Part shown: positions 15,510 through 24,058 of the stretch, in pieces | How the letters are laid out: each line of letters opens with the position of its first letter | Numbering within the stretch: position 1 is the stretch's first letter | From: Chloroflexota bacterium | GTDB lineage: Bacteria; Chloroflexota; Anaerolineae; Anaerolineales; Anaerolineaceae | Assembly: GCA_023381565.1 (NCBI GenBank) | Contig: JAMCRR010000090.1 | Coordinates: 1-46,764, forward strand | Reading direction: 5' to 3' | DNA: 46,764 nucleotides | Translations under genes and position numbers: made by a program | The notes under the pieces: generated by a model | Seen by the model: only the letters and a program-made list of their open reading frames with translations | Told to the model about the DNA's origin: nothing | The model's database searches: none

Positions 15510-17876
15510 ATGATCGAAGATGATCATGGGGAATCTAACCATAGAACGATTCCTTTAACATCTGTTAAAGGATTGAGCAGTCAGGAAGCTGCACAGCGCC
15601 TTGCGCAATCCGGGCCGAATGCCGTTGCCGAGGAGAAACAACATCCGTTCCTGGGATTTATTGGGAAATTCTGGGCGCCTGTACCATGGATGCTGGAAAT
15701 CACGGTCATCCTGGAGCTCTATTTGGGCAAAACGGTGGAGGCCATCGTCATCGGGTTGTTGCTGGTATTTAATGCCGTAATCAGTTTTATCCAAGAAAAT
15801 CGGGCCCAGAATGCATTAGCTCTTCTTCGTCAGCGCCTCAAGGTCCAGGCGCGTGTGTTGAGAGATGGACAATGGCAAATGGTCCCATCTCAAGACCTGG
15901 TAGCCGGCGATGTGATCCATTTACGCATGGGGGATCTTATCCCAGCCGATGTGCGCCTGACAGATGGGCAAATCCAAATGGATCAATCTGCCTTAACAGG
16001 GGAATCTGCGCCGGTGGAAGGAGGTCCGGGAAGCAATACTTACGCTGGTGCCGTGGTCAAACGGGGTGAAGCCTCCGGCGAAGTGACTGCGACCGGATCG
16101 CATACCTATTTTGGGAAGACGGCTGAGCTTGTCCGAACGGCAAAAACCGGCAGCCATCTTGAAGAGATCATTTTATCCATCGTGAAGTATCTGGTGATCG
16201 CCGATGTTGTCCTGGTCGTTCTGGTCGTTATCTATGCATTGTTTGCCCAGACCCCCTGGCACACCCTGCTCCCCTTTGCACTGATTATCCTGATTGCGTC
16301 TGTTCCTGTGGCACTGCCTGCCACGTTTACCCTGGCTACAGCTATCGGGGCTGCACAGCTGGCCCATCAGGGTGTGCTGGCTACGCATCTTGCGGCGATT
16401 GAAGAAGCCGCCGCGATGAGTGTTTTAGCCAGCGATAAAACCGGCACCCTCACTGAAAACCGGCTGGCGTTGGTCGAAGTGTGTCCTTATGCGCCGCATA
16501 CCGAAGAGGACGTCCTGAATTTGGGGGTGTTGGCCTCTGAAGAAGCCACACAAGACCCGCTCGACATAGCCATCTATCGTGCAGCGCAAGACCGGAAGCT
16601 TCCTATAACCGGTGAAGTCCTCCATTTCACCCCCTTTGATCCTGCTACCAAACGCTCCGAGGCTCTGGTGCGCCAACCCGACGGAAGCACCCTGCAGGTG
16701 GTCAAAGGCGCGCCAACAACTATTGCAGCTTTAACCGGGAAAACGACCAGCTTCGATAATGACGTTGCCGCCCTGGCTGCCAAAGGCTATCGAGTCCTGG
16801 CAGTAGCTGCTGGCCCCCAGTCAAATCCCTTACAGCTGGCCGGCCTGCTTGCCATGCAAGACATGCCTCGCCAGGATTCTCGCGAGCTCATTCAAAACCT
16901 GGAAGACCTGGGAGTGAGGGTAGTGATGGTTACCGGGGATGACCCGCTTACCGCACAAGCAGTCGCTCAACAGGTGGGGATTACGGGGAAGGTGTGTGCG
17001 TCCGAAAGTTTACACGGCCAGGTCACCGACGAGACGATGGAATGCAATATTTTCGCAGGCGTCTTTCCTGAAGATAAATTCCATCTGGTTCAGGCGTTAC
17101 AGCATGGCGGCCAGATCGTTGGCATGACGGGCGATGGGGTAAATGATGCCCCTGCATTGAAACAAGCAGAGGTGGGTATCGCCGTTTCCAGCGCTACCGA
17201 TGTAGCCAAAGCCGCTGCTAGCCTGGTATTGACTTCTCCCGGCTTGAGTAACATTCTGGCTGCAGTTAAAAACAGCCGAAAAATTTATCAGCGTATGCTG
17301 ACTTATACGCTAAATAAGATCATCAAGACTTTCCAGATCGCTCTGTTTCTGAGCCTGGGATTTATTATTGCCAGAGTATTCGTCGTTACACCCCTCTTGA
17401 TCGTCTTGCTGCTCTTTGCCAACGATTTCGTTACCATGTCTATTGCCACAGATAACGTTACATATTCCCGAAAGCCTGACCGGTGGCACGTTCGCGCCCT
17501 GATGACAGTCGCTCTTACGCTCTCCATCCCTGCCTTACTTTTATCCTTCGGTTTTCTTTACGTGGCGATTAACCAGCTCCACCTGCCCCTTGCCCAGATG
17601 CAAACCTTGATGTTCGTCATGCTGGTCTTCACCGGGCAATCCAATGTATATCTGGTTCGAGAGAGGCGCCATTTCTGGCGTTCCATGCCTGCTCGATGGA
17701 TGGTGGTCGGCACGGTCGCAGACATTGTTATTGTTAGCCTGTTAGCCACCCAGGGTATCCTCATGTCTCCGATTGCTCCCATTCTCGTACTCCTTACTCT
17801 GATCGTAGTTGTGCTTTATCTCCCCCTGGTCGACTTCTTGAAAGTCTTCGTTTTTAAATTAGCCCATATGGAGTGA
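15510..17876 (+). CDS. P-type H+-ATPase (type IIIA, plasma-membrane proton pump)
   Basis: 788 residues, typical of prokaryotic type IIIA pumps that export protons at the cost of ATP. The order is an N-terminal cation-ATPase domain (LSSQEAAQRLAQSGPNAV), a first pair of helices, the actuator domain with LTGES, helices 3-4 with the PVALPATFTLA motif, the phosphorylation site Asp309 in DKTGTLT, a short nucleotide-binding domain with KGAP, the hinge TGDGVNDAPALKQAEVGIAV, and C-terminal helices. The short nucleotide-binding domain and PVALP are characteristic of the proton-pump subgroup. RBS GGAGTGGGG precedes the ATG. It overlaps the next gene by 4 nt, forming an operon with an MFS protein and a site-2 protease. 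It may set proton motive force or cytoplasmic pH under acid or anaerobic conditions. Confidence 0.9.
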   Translation: MIEDDHGESNHRTIPLTSVKGLSSQEAAQRLAQSGPNAVAEEKQHPFLGFIGKFWAPVPWMLEITVILELYLGKTVEAIVIGLLLVFNAVISFIQENRAQNALALLRQRLKVQARVLRDGQWQMVPSQDLVAGDVIHLRMGDLIPADVRLTDGQIQMDQSALTGESAPVEGGPGSNTYAGAVVKRGEASGEVTATGSHTYFGKTAELVRTAKTGSHLEEIILSIVKYLVIADVVLVVLVVIYALFAQTPWHTLLPFALIILIASVPVALPATFTLATAIGAAQLAHQGVLATHLAAIEEAAAMSVLASDKTGTLTENRLALVEVCPYAPHTEEDVLNLGVLASEEATQDPLDIAIYRAAQDRKLPITGEVLHFTPFDPATKRSEALVRQPDGSTLQVVKGAPTTIAALTGKTTSFDNDVAALAAKGYRVLAVAAGPQSNPLQLAGLLAMQDMPRQDSRELIQNLEDLGVRVVMVTGDDPLTAQAVAQQVGITGKVCASESLHGQVTDETMECNIFAGVFPEDKFHLVQALQHGGQIVGMTGDGVNDAPALKQAEVGIAVSSATDVAKAAASLVLTSPGLSNILAAVKNSRKIYQRMLTYTLNKIIKTFQIALFLSLGFIIARVFVVTPLLIVLLLFANDFVTMSIATDNVTYSRKPDRWHVRALMTVALTLSIPALLLSFGFLYVAINQLHLPLAQMQTLMFVMLVFTGQSNVYLVRERRHFWRSMPARWMVVGTVADIVIVSLLATQGILMSPIAPILVLLTLIVVVLYLPLVDFLKVFVFKLAHME

Positions 17877-19186
17877 GCAGAGGCAAGGATCACAAACTTA
17901 TGACATTTCCGGGTTTCGGCGATCTTCATCCTACTACCCGGCGCTTATTGATGGCTCGCGCTCTGCGCAGCATCGGCCAGGGCGCACTGGTGGTGGATTT
18001 CACCCTCTATTTGAACGCCTTGCACTGGAGCGCAATTGCCATTGGTTTGTTGCTGACCGCCGGCGGTATTTTTGCCGCCGTGCTTACCCTCATCATTGGG
18101 ATGACCAGCGACCGTCTGCGGCGCAAACCGATCTTATTAGTCTATGAAGCTGTTGCCCTGCTCACTGGCAGCGCCTTAATATTTAGCAGCCAGGGCTGGG
18201 TCCTGGTGGCAGGGGCAATCATTGGGGGATTCGGACGTGGCGCCAACGGAGCGGCAGGGCCATTCTCACCTGCCGAGCAGGCCTGGTTATCGGAAGATAT
18301 TCCTCCAGAACGCCGCGGGCGGGTCTACAGCTTAAACTCTGGGTTAGGCTTTTTTGGCATGGCTGCAGGCGCGCTCTGCGCCATTCTGCCTGCCATTTGG
18401 ACCAATGTTCTTCCAGGCGGATCGGCCTACCGCCCCCTGTTTGGCCTACCCGCCCTGGCCGCGGTGGGGGGAATAGTATTACTGACTGGGGCGCAAGAGA
18501 AATACCGGCAGGATCCTCAACCGGCCTTGAATCTCCAGGAAAAACAACACAGCGATATCGTTAAGCATCAAGAAAACCAGATCCTCCTGAAGCTCGTCCT
18601 GGTCAACGGGTTTAATGGATTTGCTATCGGAATGACAGGGCCGTTAATGTCCTACTGGTTTGCCCAAAGGTTCGGCGTCGGTCCCGAATCGATTGCGCCT
18701 GTGATGGCTGCCACCTATGGGATCACCGGCGTTATCTCATTGTTCACCGGGCGGTTGACTGAGCGCATCGGCATCGTCTCTTCTGTAGTATGGGAGAGAG
18801 TATTCAGCCTCGGGCTTTTGGTGCTGCTACCCATAATGCCTACTTATGGGTTGGCCTCAATCGCATATTTGCTCCGCTCAGCCTTGAGCCGGGGCTCGGC
18901 TGGAGCTCAGCAAGCTCTGACGATAGGGTTGGTACGCGATGAGCGGCGCGGTCTGGCTACCAGCCTGAATGCCGTCTCATCGCAATTCCCCCGCTCAGCA
19001 GGGCCAGGCATCGCGGGATATTTGTTATCTCTCGGCCAATTCGAACTTCCCTTTTATATCGCGGCCCTCTTTCAGGGAATTTATTTGATTCTGTACGATC
19101 GCGTATTCCGCAAGTACGACCCGCATGTAGATCTTTTGAAAGACAGCACCGGTCTTCACGACAGAGATTTTAGAAACGATGGATGA
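17873..19186 (+). CDS. MFS transporter
   Basis: 437 residues with about 12 hydrophobic segments, as in the major facilitator superfamily. The loop between helices 2 and 3 has the family signature in GMTSDRLRRKPILL. The second half begins at about residue 240 after a polar central linker (EKQHSDIVKHQENQ). The GTG at 17873 overlaps the ATPase stop by 4 nt; an ATG at 17900 preceded by AAGGA is an alternative start, giving MTFPGFGDLHP. The substrate is unknown; drug or metabolite export is the usual role of this general type. Its tight coupling to a proton pump is suggestive because MFS proteins are usually proton-driven. Confidence 0.82.
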   Translation: MSRGKDHKLMTFPGFGDLHPTTRRLLMARALRSIGQGALVVDFTLYLNALHWSAIAIGLLLTAGGIFAAVLTLIIGMTSDRLRRKPILLVYEAVALLTGSALIFSSQGWVLVAGAIIGGFGRGANGAAGPFSPAEQAWLSEDIPPERRGRVYSLNSGLGFFGMAAGALCAILPAIWTNVLPGGSAYRPLFGLPALAAVGGIVLLTGAQEKYRQDPQPALNLQEKQHSDIVKHQENQILLKLVLVNGFNGFAIGMTGPLMSYWFAQRFGVGPESIAPVMAATYGITGVISLFTGRLTERIGIVSSVVWERVFSLGLLVLLPIMPTYGLASIAYLLRSALSRGSAGAQQALTIGLVRDERRGLATSLNAVSSQFPRSAGPGIAGYLLSLGQFELPFYIAALFQGIYLILYDRVFRKYDPHVDLLKDSTGLHDRDFRNDG

Positions 19187-19204
19187 GTGGAATGGGAGGA
19201 TTCT

Positions 19205-20323
19205 ATGAACCAAAACTCGATTAAATTGGGGCGCATTTTAGGAATACCAGTGGGGTTGGATTATTCCTGGTTCCTGATATTTGCTTTGTTAACCTGGTCC
19301 TTTGCCACAGGTTATTACCCTACCGAATTCCAGAACTGGTCCCCTGTGCAATATTGGGTCGTGGGCGCGGTGACTGCCTTGCTACTTTTCGTCTGCGTAT
19401 TGCTGCATGAGCTCGGGCACTCAGTTGTCGCATTGCGCTATAAAATCCCGGTGCGCGATATTAACCTGTATATCTTTGGGGGCATCTCACAGCTCAGCGC
19501 CGAACCGACCAGCGCCGTGTCTGAATTTTGGATCACCATCTCAGGCCCCATTGTCAGCTTTGCCCTCGCGCTGGGTTTTGGGGTTCTGGCGCTCGTTTTC
19601 TCCAGCCTGGCTCCCCTTCTGGCTTTATTTAAATACCTGGCTTACATCAACTTGATCCTGGGCGTGTTCAATCTTATTCCGGGCTTTCCTTTGGATGGCG
19701 GCGGGGTCCTGATGTCGATCGTGTGGGGCATCACCCACAGCCGCCGTAAAGCCATTCTGATTGCCTCGGCAGTGGGGAGTGTATTCGCGTATCTCTTCAT
19801 CGTTGCCGGCGTTTTCCTGATCTTCACCGGCAACCTGATCAATGGATTGTGGATCGCCTTCATCGGTTGGTTCCTGATCTCGGCCTCGCGCGGGCAGGTG
19901 CAGCAGGAGAAGATCAAAGACCTGCTGACCGGGCACAAGACATCTGAAGCCATGAGCAACAGCTATACCATTATCCAGCCCGAGACGACCCTGCAAAGCC
20001 TGGTTGATGACCATATTCTGGGCGGCAGCCGGCGTAGTTTTATCGTCGAGGATGGGAGCGAGGTGATCGGCATGCTAACAATGCACCAGTTGAATAAAAT
20101 TCCCCGCGACCGTTGGTCAACCACGACCGTCTCTCAGGTGATCATCCCCACCGAGCAGGTTAAGCAGGTCCAACTGGATACCGGGCTGTGGGATGCCATT
20201 CAGGAGATGGACCGCGATGGGGTCAACCAACTCCCCGTCCTGGACGGCGGGCAAATCCAGGGGATCCTCTCCCGCGAGGATGTGATCAGCTACCTGCGCA
20301 AGCTGGAAGAACTGCAGCGCTGA
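19205..20323 (+). CDS. Site-2 protease (M50) with CBS pair
   Basis: 372 residues from the ATG at 19205, chosen because GGAGG lies 5 nt before it; the frame could open at GTG 19187. It is an intramembrane zinc metalloprotease of the SpoIVFB type. HELGH (68-72) gives two zinc ligands and the catalytic Glu, and NLIPGFPLDGG provides the third ligand. About six membrane helices are followed by a cytoplasmic pair of CBS domains (from about residue 240: TSEAMSNSYTIIQPETTLQSLV, then a second with GVNQLPVLDGGQIQGILSREDV). CBS pairs usually bind adenine nucleotides, so activity may respond to energy state. Such enzymes cleave membrane-bound anti-sigma factors or transcription factors. It is third in an operon with the proton ATPase and MFS genes; the substrate is unknown. 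Confidence 0.9.
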   Translation: MNQNSIKLGRILGIPVGLDYSWFLIFALLTWSFATGYYPTEFQNWSPVQYWVVGAVTALLLFVCVLLHELGHSVVALRYKIPVRDINLYIFGGISQLSAEPTSAVSEFWITISGPIVSFALALGFGVLALVFSSLAPLLALFKYLAYINLILGVFNLIPGFPLDGGGVLMSIVWGITHSRRKAILIASAVGSVFAYLFIVAGVFLIFTGNLINGLWIAFIGWFLISASRGQVQQEKIKDLLTGHKTSEAMSNSYTIIQPETTLQSLVDDHILGGSRRSFIVEDGSEVIGMLTMHQLNKIPRDRWSTTTVSQVIIPTEQVKQVQLDTGLWDAIQEMDRDGVNQLPVLDGGQIQGILSREDVISYLRKLEELQR

Positions 20324-20385
20324 GTGTCGTATGATTTATACAAATGGGGCGTTAACGCGGGCGAATTTACGTGGAATATAGTTGA

Positions 20386-20811
20386 TCAGTCTAAATCGGG
20401 AGAGGCCGCTTGACGGTTTCTCTTAATCTTGCCGCGGCGAATTTTGGCATCGATCCTGGCAGCCCGAGAAGCTGCGGTAGGGTGTGTAGCCCGCCGAATT
20501 TTCGGCCTGGCGGCAGCCTGCTGCAGCAGCCCCACCAGCCGCCGTAGCGCATCCTGGCGGTTCTGCTCCTGCGTGCGGTAGCGCTTGGCTTCAATGATTA
20601 GCACGCCTCCGGCTGTGATCTGACCACCTGCCAGCCGGATGAGGCGCGCTTTGATTTCCGGCTTTAGGGATGGAGAATCGAGCACGTCGAAGCGCAGTTG
20701 GGCGGCGGTGGAGACCTTATTGACGTTCTGGCCGCCCGGACCTGAGGCGCGCACGAATTCGAAATGGATCTCGCTCTCATCGATTTTGAGCGAGGGGGTG
20801 ATTTCGAGCAT
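20386..20811 (-). CDS. arfB: Ribosome rescue peptidyl-tRNA hydrolase ArfB
   Basis: 141 residues from the ATG at 20811, almost the same as E. coli ArfB (140). The protein releases nascent chains from ribosomes stalled at mRNA ends. The catalytic GGQ is at residues 26-28 in RASGPGGQNVNKVSTAAQLR, the key difference from full release factors being the missing codon-recognition domains. The C-terminus is a long basic tail (RAARIDAKIRRGKIKRNRQ) that would sit in the empty mRNA channel. The frame continues upstream to 20862, but that part contains the promoter and is not coding. TATACT ends 6 nt before the ATG, so the mRNA is probably leaderless. Confidence 0.93.
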   Translation of the reverse strand: MLEITPSLKIDESEIHFEFVRASGPGGQNVNKVSTAAQLRFDVLDSPSLKPEIKARLIRLAGGQITAGGVLIIEAKRYRTQEQNRQDALRRLVGLLQQAAARPKIRRATHPTAASRAARIDAKIRRGKIKRNRQAASPDLD

Positions 20812-20817
20812 GAAGCT

Positions 20818-20826
20818 AGTATAGCA
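20818..20826 (-). promoter_or_regulatory. Extended -10 promoter placed for a leaderless arfB mRNA
   Basis: Minus strand TGC-TATACT, with TATACT at 20823-20818. The ATG starts at 20811, 6 nt further, so +1 falls on the start codon. No Shine-Dalgarno and no -35 are visible. The geometry is identical to that at dedA. Confidence 0.55.
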
Positions 20827-20911
20827 GATTGCAGGTATCCACGCGGCAATGATCCTGGCCACCGATAATCATCCATCGGGTGCACATTTACCATTCAGGA
20901 TGAATTTCCTG

Positions 20912-20917
20912 TATAAT
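20912..20917 (+). promoter_or_regulatory. -10 box of the MNT/HEPN operon
   Basis: TATAAT at 20912-20917, 19 nt before the ATG at 20937. The predicted leader is about 13 nt and contains CCAGGA as a possible ribosome binding site. The -35 is not clear. Confidence 0.45.
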
Positions 20918-20936
20918 CAGATCCAGGATCCAAAAT

Positions 20937-21257
20937 ATGCTTAAAGCTCAAGATTTACGCATTGCCAACGCTTTCAAGCAGCGCATTCGCGAAATTACCC
21001 CTGTTAAACGCGTGGTTGTATTTGGTTCGCGCGCCCGGGGTGACGCGATCAATGAGTCTGACCTGGACATCTTTGTGGAACTGCCTGATCTTGCTCCTGG
21101 TTTACGGCAGTGTATTAATGAAATTGCCTGGGAAATCAGCCTTGATTACGGTACAGTCATCTCGACCTTAATTACTTCTACGCCTCTCCTTCTCGACAGC
21201 CCACTGGCGGCTAATCCCATTTTACAGGCCATCGAATCAGAAGGCATCGTAGTATGA
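20937..21257 (+). CDS. MNT-type minimal nucleotidyltransferase (antitoxin candidate)
   Basis: 106 residues. It has the polymerase-beta fold motif GSX10DXD: Gly30-Ser31 and Asp42/Asp44 in FGSRARGDAINESDLD. In characterised MntA/HepT pairs the MNT protein adds AMP groups to the HEPN toxin and so neutralises it. The start is at ATG 20937. Its stop overlaps the HEPN start by 4 nt (ATGA), the organisation of a translationally coupled toxin-antitoxin pair. No transposon or phage genes are nearby. Other members of these families act in metabolism or are uncharacterised, so the TA role is inferred from motif and gene order. Confidence 0.85.
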   Translation: MLKAQDLRIANAFKQRIREITPVKRVVVFGSRARGDAINESDLDIFVELPDLAPGLRQCINEIAWEISLDYGTVISTLITSTPLLLDSPLAANPILQAIESEGIVV

Positions 21258-21655
21258 ATCCAACACCCGGAGAGCAGCTCATACAAGTTCGTATTCAACA
21301 GGCGAATGACAGCCTTGAAGAAGCTGATACCTTATATCGTTCTGGATTATTTAGGGGTGCTATCAATCGGGCCTACTATGCGATGTTTTACGCGATTTTA
21401 GCTTTAGCAGTACAACGCCAGGCAACGACTTCGAAACATAGCGGGGCGATCGCCTTTTTTGATAGAGAGTTAATCAAGTCCGGCATCCTGCCCAGAGAAT
21501 TATCCAGATCGTTACACCTGGCTTTTCAAAGACGTCAAGAAACGGATTATGGTGATATCGGGCTCGTTAATAACAAAGAAGCTGGGCAAGCACTTCTAGA
21601 CGCTCGTATATTTGTCGGCAAAATAGAGGGATATCTTGACTCAATTCACGGGTAA
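21254..21655 (+). CDS. HEPN-domain protein (HepT-like partner of the MNT protein)
   Basis: 133 residues, all alpha-helical. The AINRAYYAMFYAI segment (37-49), the KHSG motif (61-64) and RRQETDYGD (93-101) are characteristic of the UPF0332-type HEPN branch. The canonical RX4HXY RNase/AMPylation motif of HepT toxins is not obvious. Arg81 and His88 in RELSRSLH give an R-x6-H spacing compatible with the broader HEPN RNase pattern, but whether they align structurally cannot be judged here. It overlaps the MNT gene by 4 nt and is probably its partner; toxin RNase activity is likely for the family but not certain for this branch. Confidence 0.82.
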   Translation: MNPTPGEQLIQVRIQQANDSLEEADTLYRSGLFRGAINRAYYAMFYAILALAVQRQATTSKHSGAIAFFDRELIKSGILPRELSRSLHLAFQRRQETDYGDIGLVNNKEAGQALLDARIFVGKIEGYLDSIHG

Positions 21656-21718
21656 ACGCTTAGTGAGATTTGTCCAGCTCTCGGATCACCAATTACTCTC
21701 GTCTCTACATATGAGTGG

Positions 21719-24058
21719 TTATTTCGGGAACTGGCACCTCTCGGATAATCTCGTCCAATCCACCTGCCCATAATACCCGGCAGATGAAGGTAGCGGAGCC
21801 TGGCAGCCGGGAAGCGCCTGGGCTTTCCCGGTCTCCGGGTTGGCAGACATGATCTGTGCCTGGTTTTGGTCCATCTCCACGTAGAGCAGTTCACTCCCGC
21901 GCCATACCGGAGCATCCTGGTAAGCCTCCACCTGATTCAAGCGGCGGACCTGGTTTGTCGCTAGGTCCAGCAGGTAGATGCGGCGCGCCTGGATGGCAGG
22001 GTTATCCCAACCCATGTAGTCGGCGTAGTCCGCGCCTGTTTTGGCTGCCTCCACCGCGGCGAAAGCAATCGTCTTGCCATCGGGCGACCAGGCCACATCC
22101 CCAGGGACGTATTGGGTAGAAGGCACGAGCTCGATCGTCTGGCTGGTAGCCAGGTCATATTTCGCAAGCGATTTCCCGATCTCTGCTGAGCGAAATCCGC
22201 CATTGGTAAAAATGAATGCCTGTCCATCCGGCGACCAGCTTTGATAGGCGGAGTTAACCAGGGTCGCATTGGAAATCTGCAGGGCAGTTCCTGTGTGTGT
22301 TTCGATGACCCACATAGGCAGGCCATCCGCCTGGATGGAGGCGCTGGAAGAGCCCTGCCAGAATGCCAGGCGCTGCCCGTCCGGAGACCAGGTCCCCAGT
22401 ACGTATTGCTCGCCAGCATTTTCGATTGGAGCATAGAGCTGCTTGACACCCAGGGCGCCATCCCCGGGGACCAGTACGAGCCAGATTTCGTCACTAATAG
22501 ATGGATTATCGGACGGAAATCCCCGGCGAACTGCTACAGCCAGCGTATGGCTATCGGGTGACCAGCTCACACTGTGTATGCTGTTCCCATCAGTGAAGGC
22601 GGTTTGCTTCTCTCCAGCCGGGCCTTCGATCTCCAGCCCTCCGGTTTCCGCGTTGTAGACCGCCGTCCATTGGCCATTCGGGGAGGAGATGCGCTGCTCG
22701 CTGCCTGCCGGCGTGGGGGTTGGACTGCTCACCGGCAAGGGGGGCAGGGTAGGCGCCGGATTGGATGAGGGAGGCGCTACCGTCAAGGTGCTGACGATCT
22801 GATCTGCCGTAGAGGCGATATCCTGGGGTAAGGAAAGGTCCTCATAACCCAGGCTGATATCGAAATTTTCCAATGACAACGTGAAAGCCAGGTCGCTGAT
22901 GCGAATTTCCCCGCGAGGAGTATACAGAACCGCCTTGTCTTTGCCCTGGTACACGAGGTCGTAGGGTTCCAGCGGGATGCCCATGATGGAGACTTGCTTG
23001 TTCCGCAGAACCTGGTCTCCTGCGGAGATACTACGGGTGATTGAAATAGGCTCCGCCTCTTTCTTGTAATTGATGCTCAAAACCCAATTTGCCGAAGAGG
23101 CAGTCCTCAAGAGCAAGCGATGGTCGCAGGCCGAAATTTGCCAATTGGGGGGCAAGTCCACCGAGAAGCCATACTCCGAATTCGAATAGTGCAACCATCC
23201 GGGACGGCCCACGGCAGAGGGGACCTGCGTAAGTCCGGTTAGCTGGTCGGAGAGGCATGCCGCGATCGAAGCATCCTGCGTGGGCGTTGTTGCAGGGGTT
23301 GGCAAGGTCGGAGTGGAAGATGAATGCAGCGTGGCCAGCACCTGCTCGCCCAAGGCTTTGCATTCGTCCCATTCGGACAGGTTCGATTCGATCATCGGCA
23401 TGGGGATACCGATGCTGTAGTCGGCTCCAGGCACGGCATGGTTGGCATAATAGACGTTCGTGATTGTTCCGGTGTCGGCGTGGGGGAAAGTATATACGTC
23501 ATAGACCACATCCCCCAGCCTGACGGTTTCAAAGGGCATGGGGTTCATGCCCGAAGGCAGGCTGACTCCAATCGTGCAGGAAGCCAACTTTTTGAATTGC
23601 AGGAAATTCACATACATGCTGGGGTTATCCGGCTCGGATTTGTCGAGCCACAGGTTGGGGTCGTACTCCATAACCAGGGGCGGATAATACTGGAGCGCAA
23701 ATACCCCGGGTGTCAGCGCCGATGCGGGCTTGCTGGTCGGTGTGGATGCCTGCGGTGTTGGCGTGCGCGGTGTCGACCCAGGGCCCGCCCCCGGTTGGGG
23801 GTTGGCCGGTATCAGGCGTATAGTGAAGATGAGCACCAGGATCAAGGCAATCGCGCCCAGGGCCAACGCAGCGACCCGAAAAGCCGCCCGCACCCTGCGG
23901 TAGAAGGGTTCCGCCTGGGTTGAGCGCCGCGCACGGCCTTCAACCTGGAGGCTTAGTTTTGCTTCCAACCCGGCGATGAAACGCTCTTCCGGCTCGGGGA
24001 CGGAAAGGAGCTGCTGGAGAACATGCTGAAATTCCTTGGACGGCGCAGGGTTATTCAT
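21719..24058 (-). CDS. Membrane-anchored anti-sigma-like protein with PD40 beta-propeller
   Basis: 779 residues. The order is a short cytoplasmic part (1-55) with FQHVLQQLLSVPEPEERFIAGLE, one membrane helix (about 60-83), a Pro/Thr-rich linker, two globular segments (about 115-250 and 280-430; the second begins YGFSVDLPPNWQIS), another Pro/Ser/Thr linker, and a C-terminal propeller. The propeller has repeated WSPD motifs (SWSPDSHTLAVAV, TWSPDGQRLAFW, SWSPDGQAFIFT, AWSPDGKTIAFA). It overlaps the upstream ECF sigma gene by 8 nt with its own GGAGAGG site. This gene order and topology suggest an anti-sigma factor whose external propeller senses a ligand or envelope state. A classical zinc anti-sigma HxxxCxxC motif is absent, so sigma binding is inferred. 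Confidence 0.75.
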   Translation of the reverse strand: MNNPAPSKEFQHVLQQLLSVPEPEERFIAGLEAKLSLQVEGRARRSTQAEPFYRRVRAAFRVAALALGAIALILVLIFTIRLIPANPQPGAGPGSTPRTPTPQASTPTSKPASALTPGVFALQYYPPLVMEYDPNLWLDKSEPDNPSMYVNFLQFKKLASCTIGVSLPSGMNPMPFETVRLGDVVYDVYTFPHADTGTITNVYYANHAVPGADYSIGIPMPMIESNLSEWDECKALGEQVLATLHSSSTPTLPTPATTPTQDASIAACLSDQLTGLTQVPSAVGRPGWLHYSNSEYGFSVDLPPNWQISACDHRLLLRTASSANWVLSINYKKEAEPISITRSISAGDQVLRNKQVSIMGIPLEPYDLVYQGKDKAVLYTPRGEIRISDLAFTLSLENFDISLGYEDLSLPQDIASTADQIVSTLTVAPPSSNPAPTLPPLPVSSPTPTPAGSEQRISSPNGQWTAVYNAETGGLEIEGPAGEKQTAFTDGNSIHSVSWSPDSHTLAVAVRRGFPSDNPSISDEIWLVLVPGDGALGVKQLYAPIENAGEQYVLGTWSPDGQRLAFWQGSSSASIQADGLPMWVIETHTGTALQISNATLVNSAYQSWSPDGQAFIFTNGGFRSAEIGKSLAKYDLATSQTIELVPSTQYVPGDVAWSPDGKTIAFAAVEAAKTGADYADYMGWDNPAIQARRIYLLDLATNQVRRLNQVEAYQDAPVWRGSELLYVEMDQNQAQIMSANPETGKAQALPGCQAPLPSSAGYYGQVDWTRLSERCQFPK

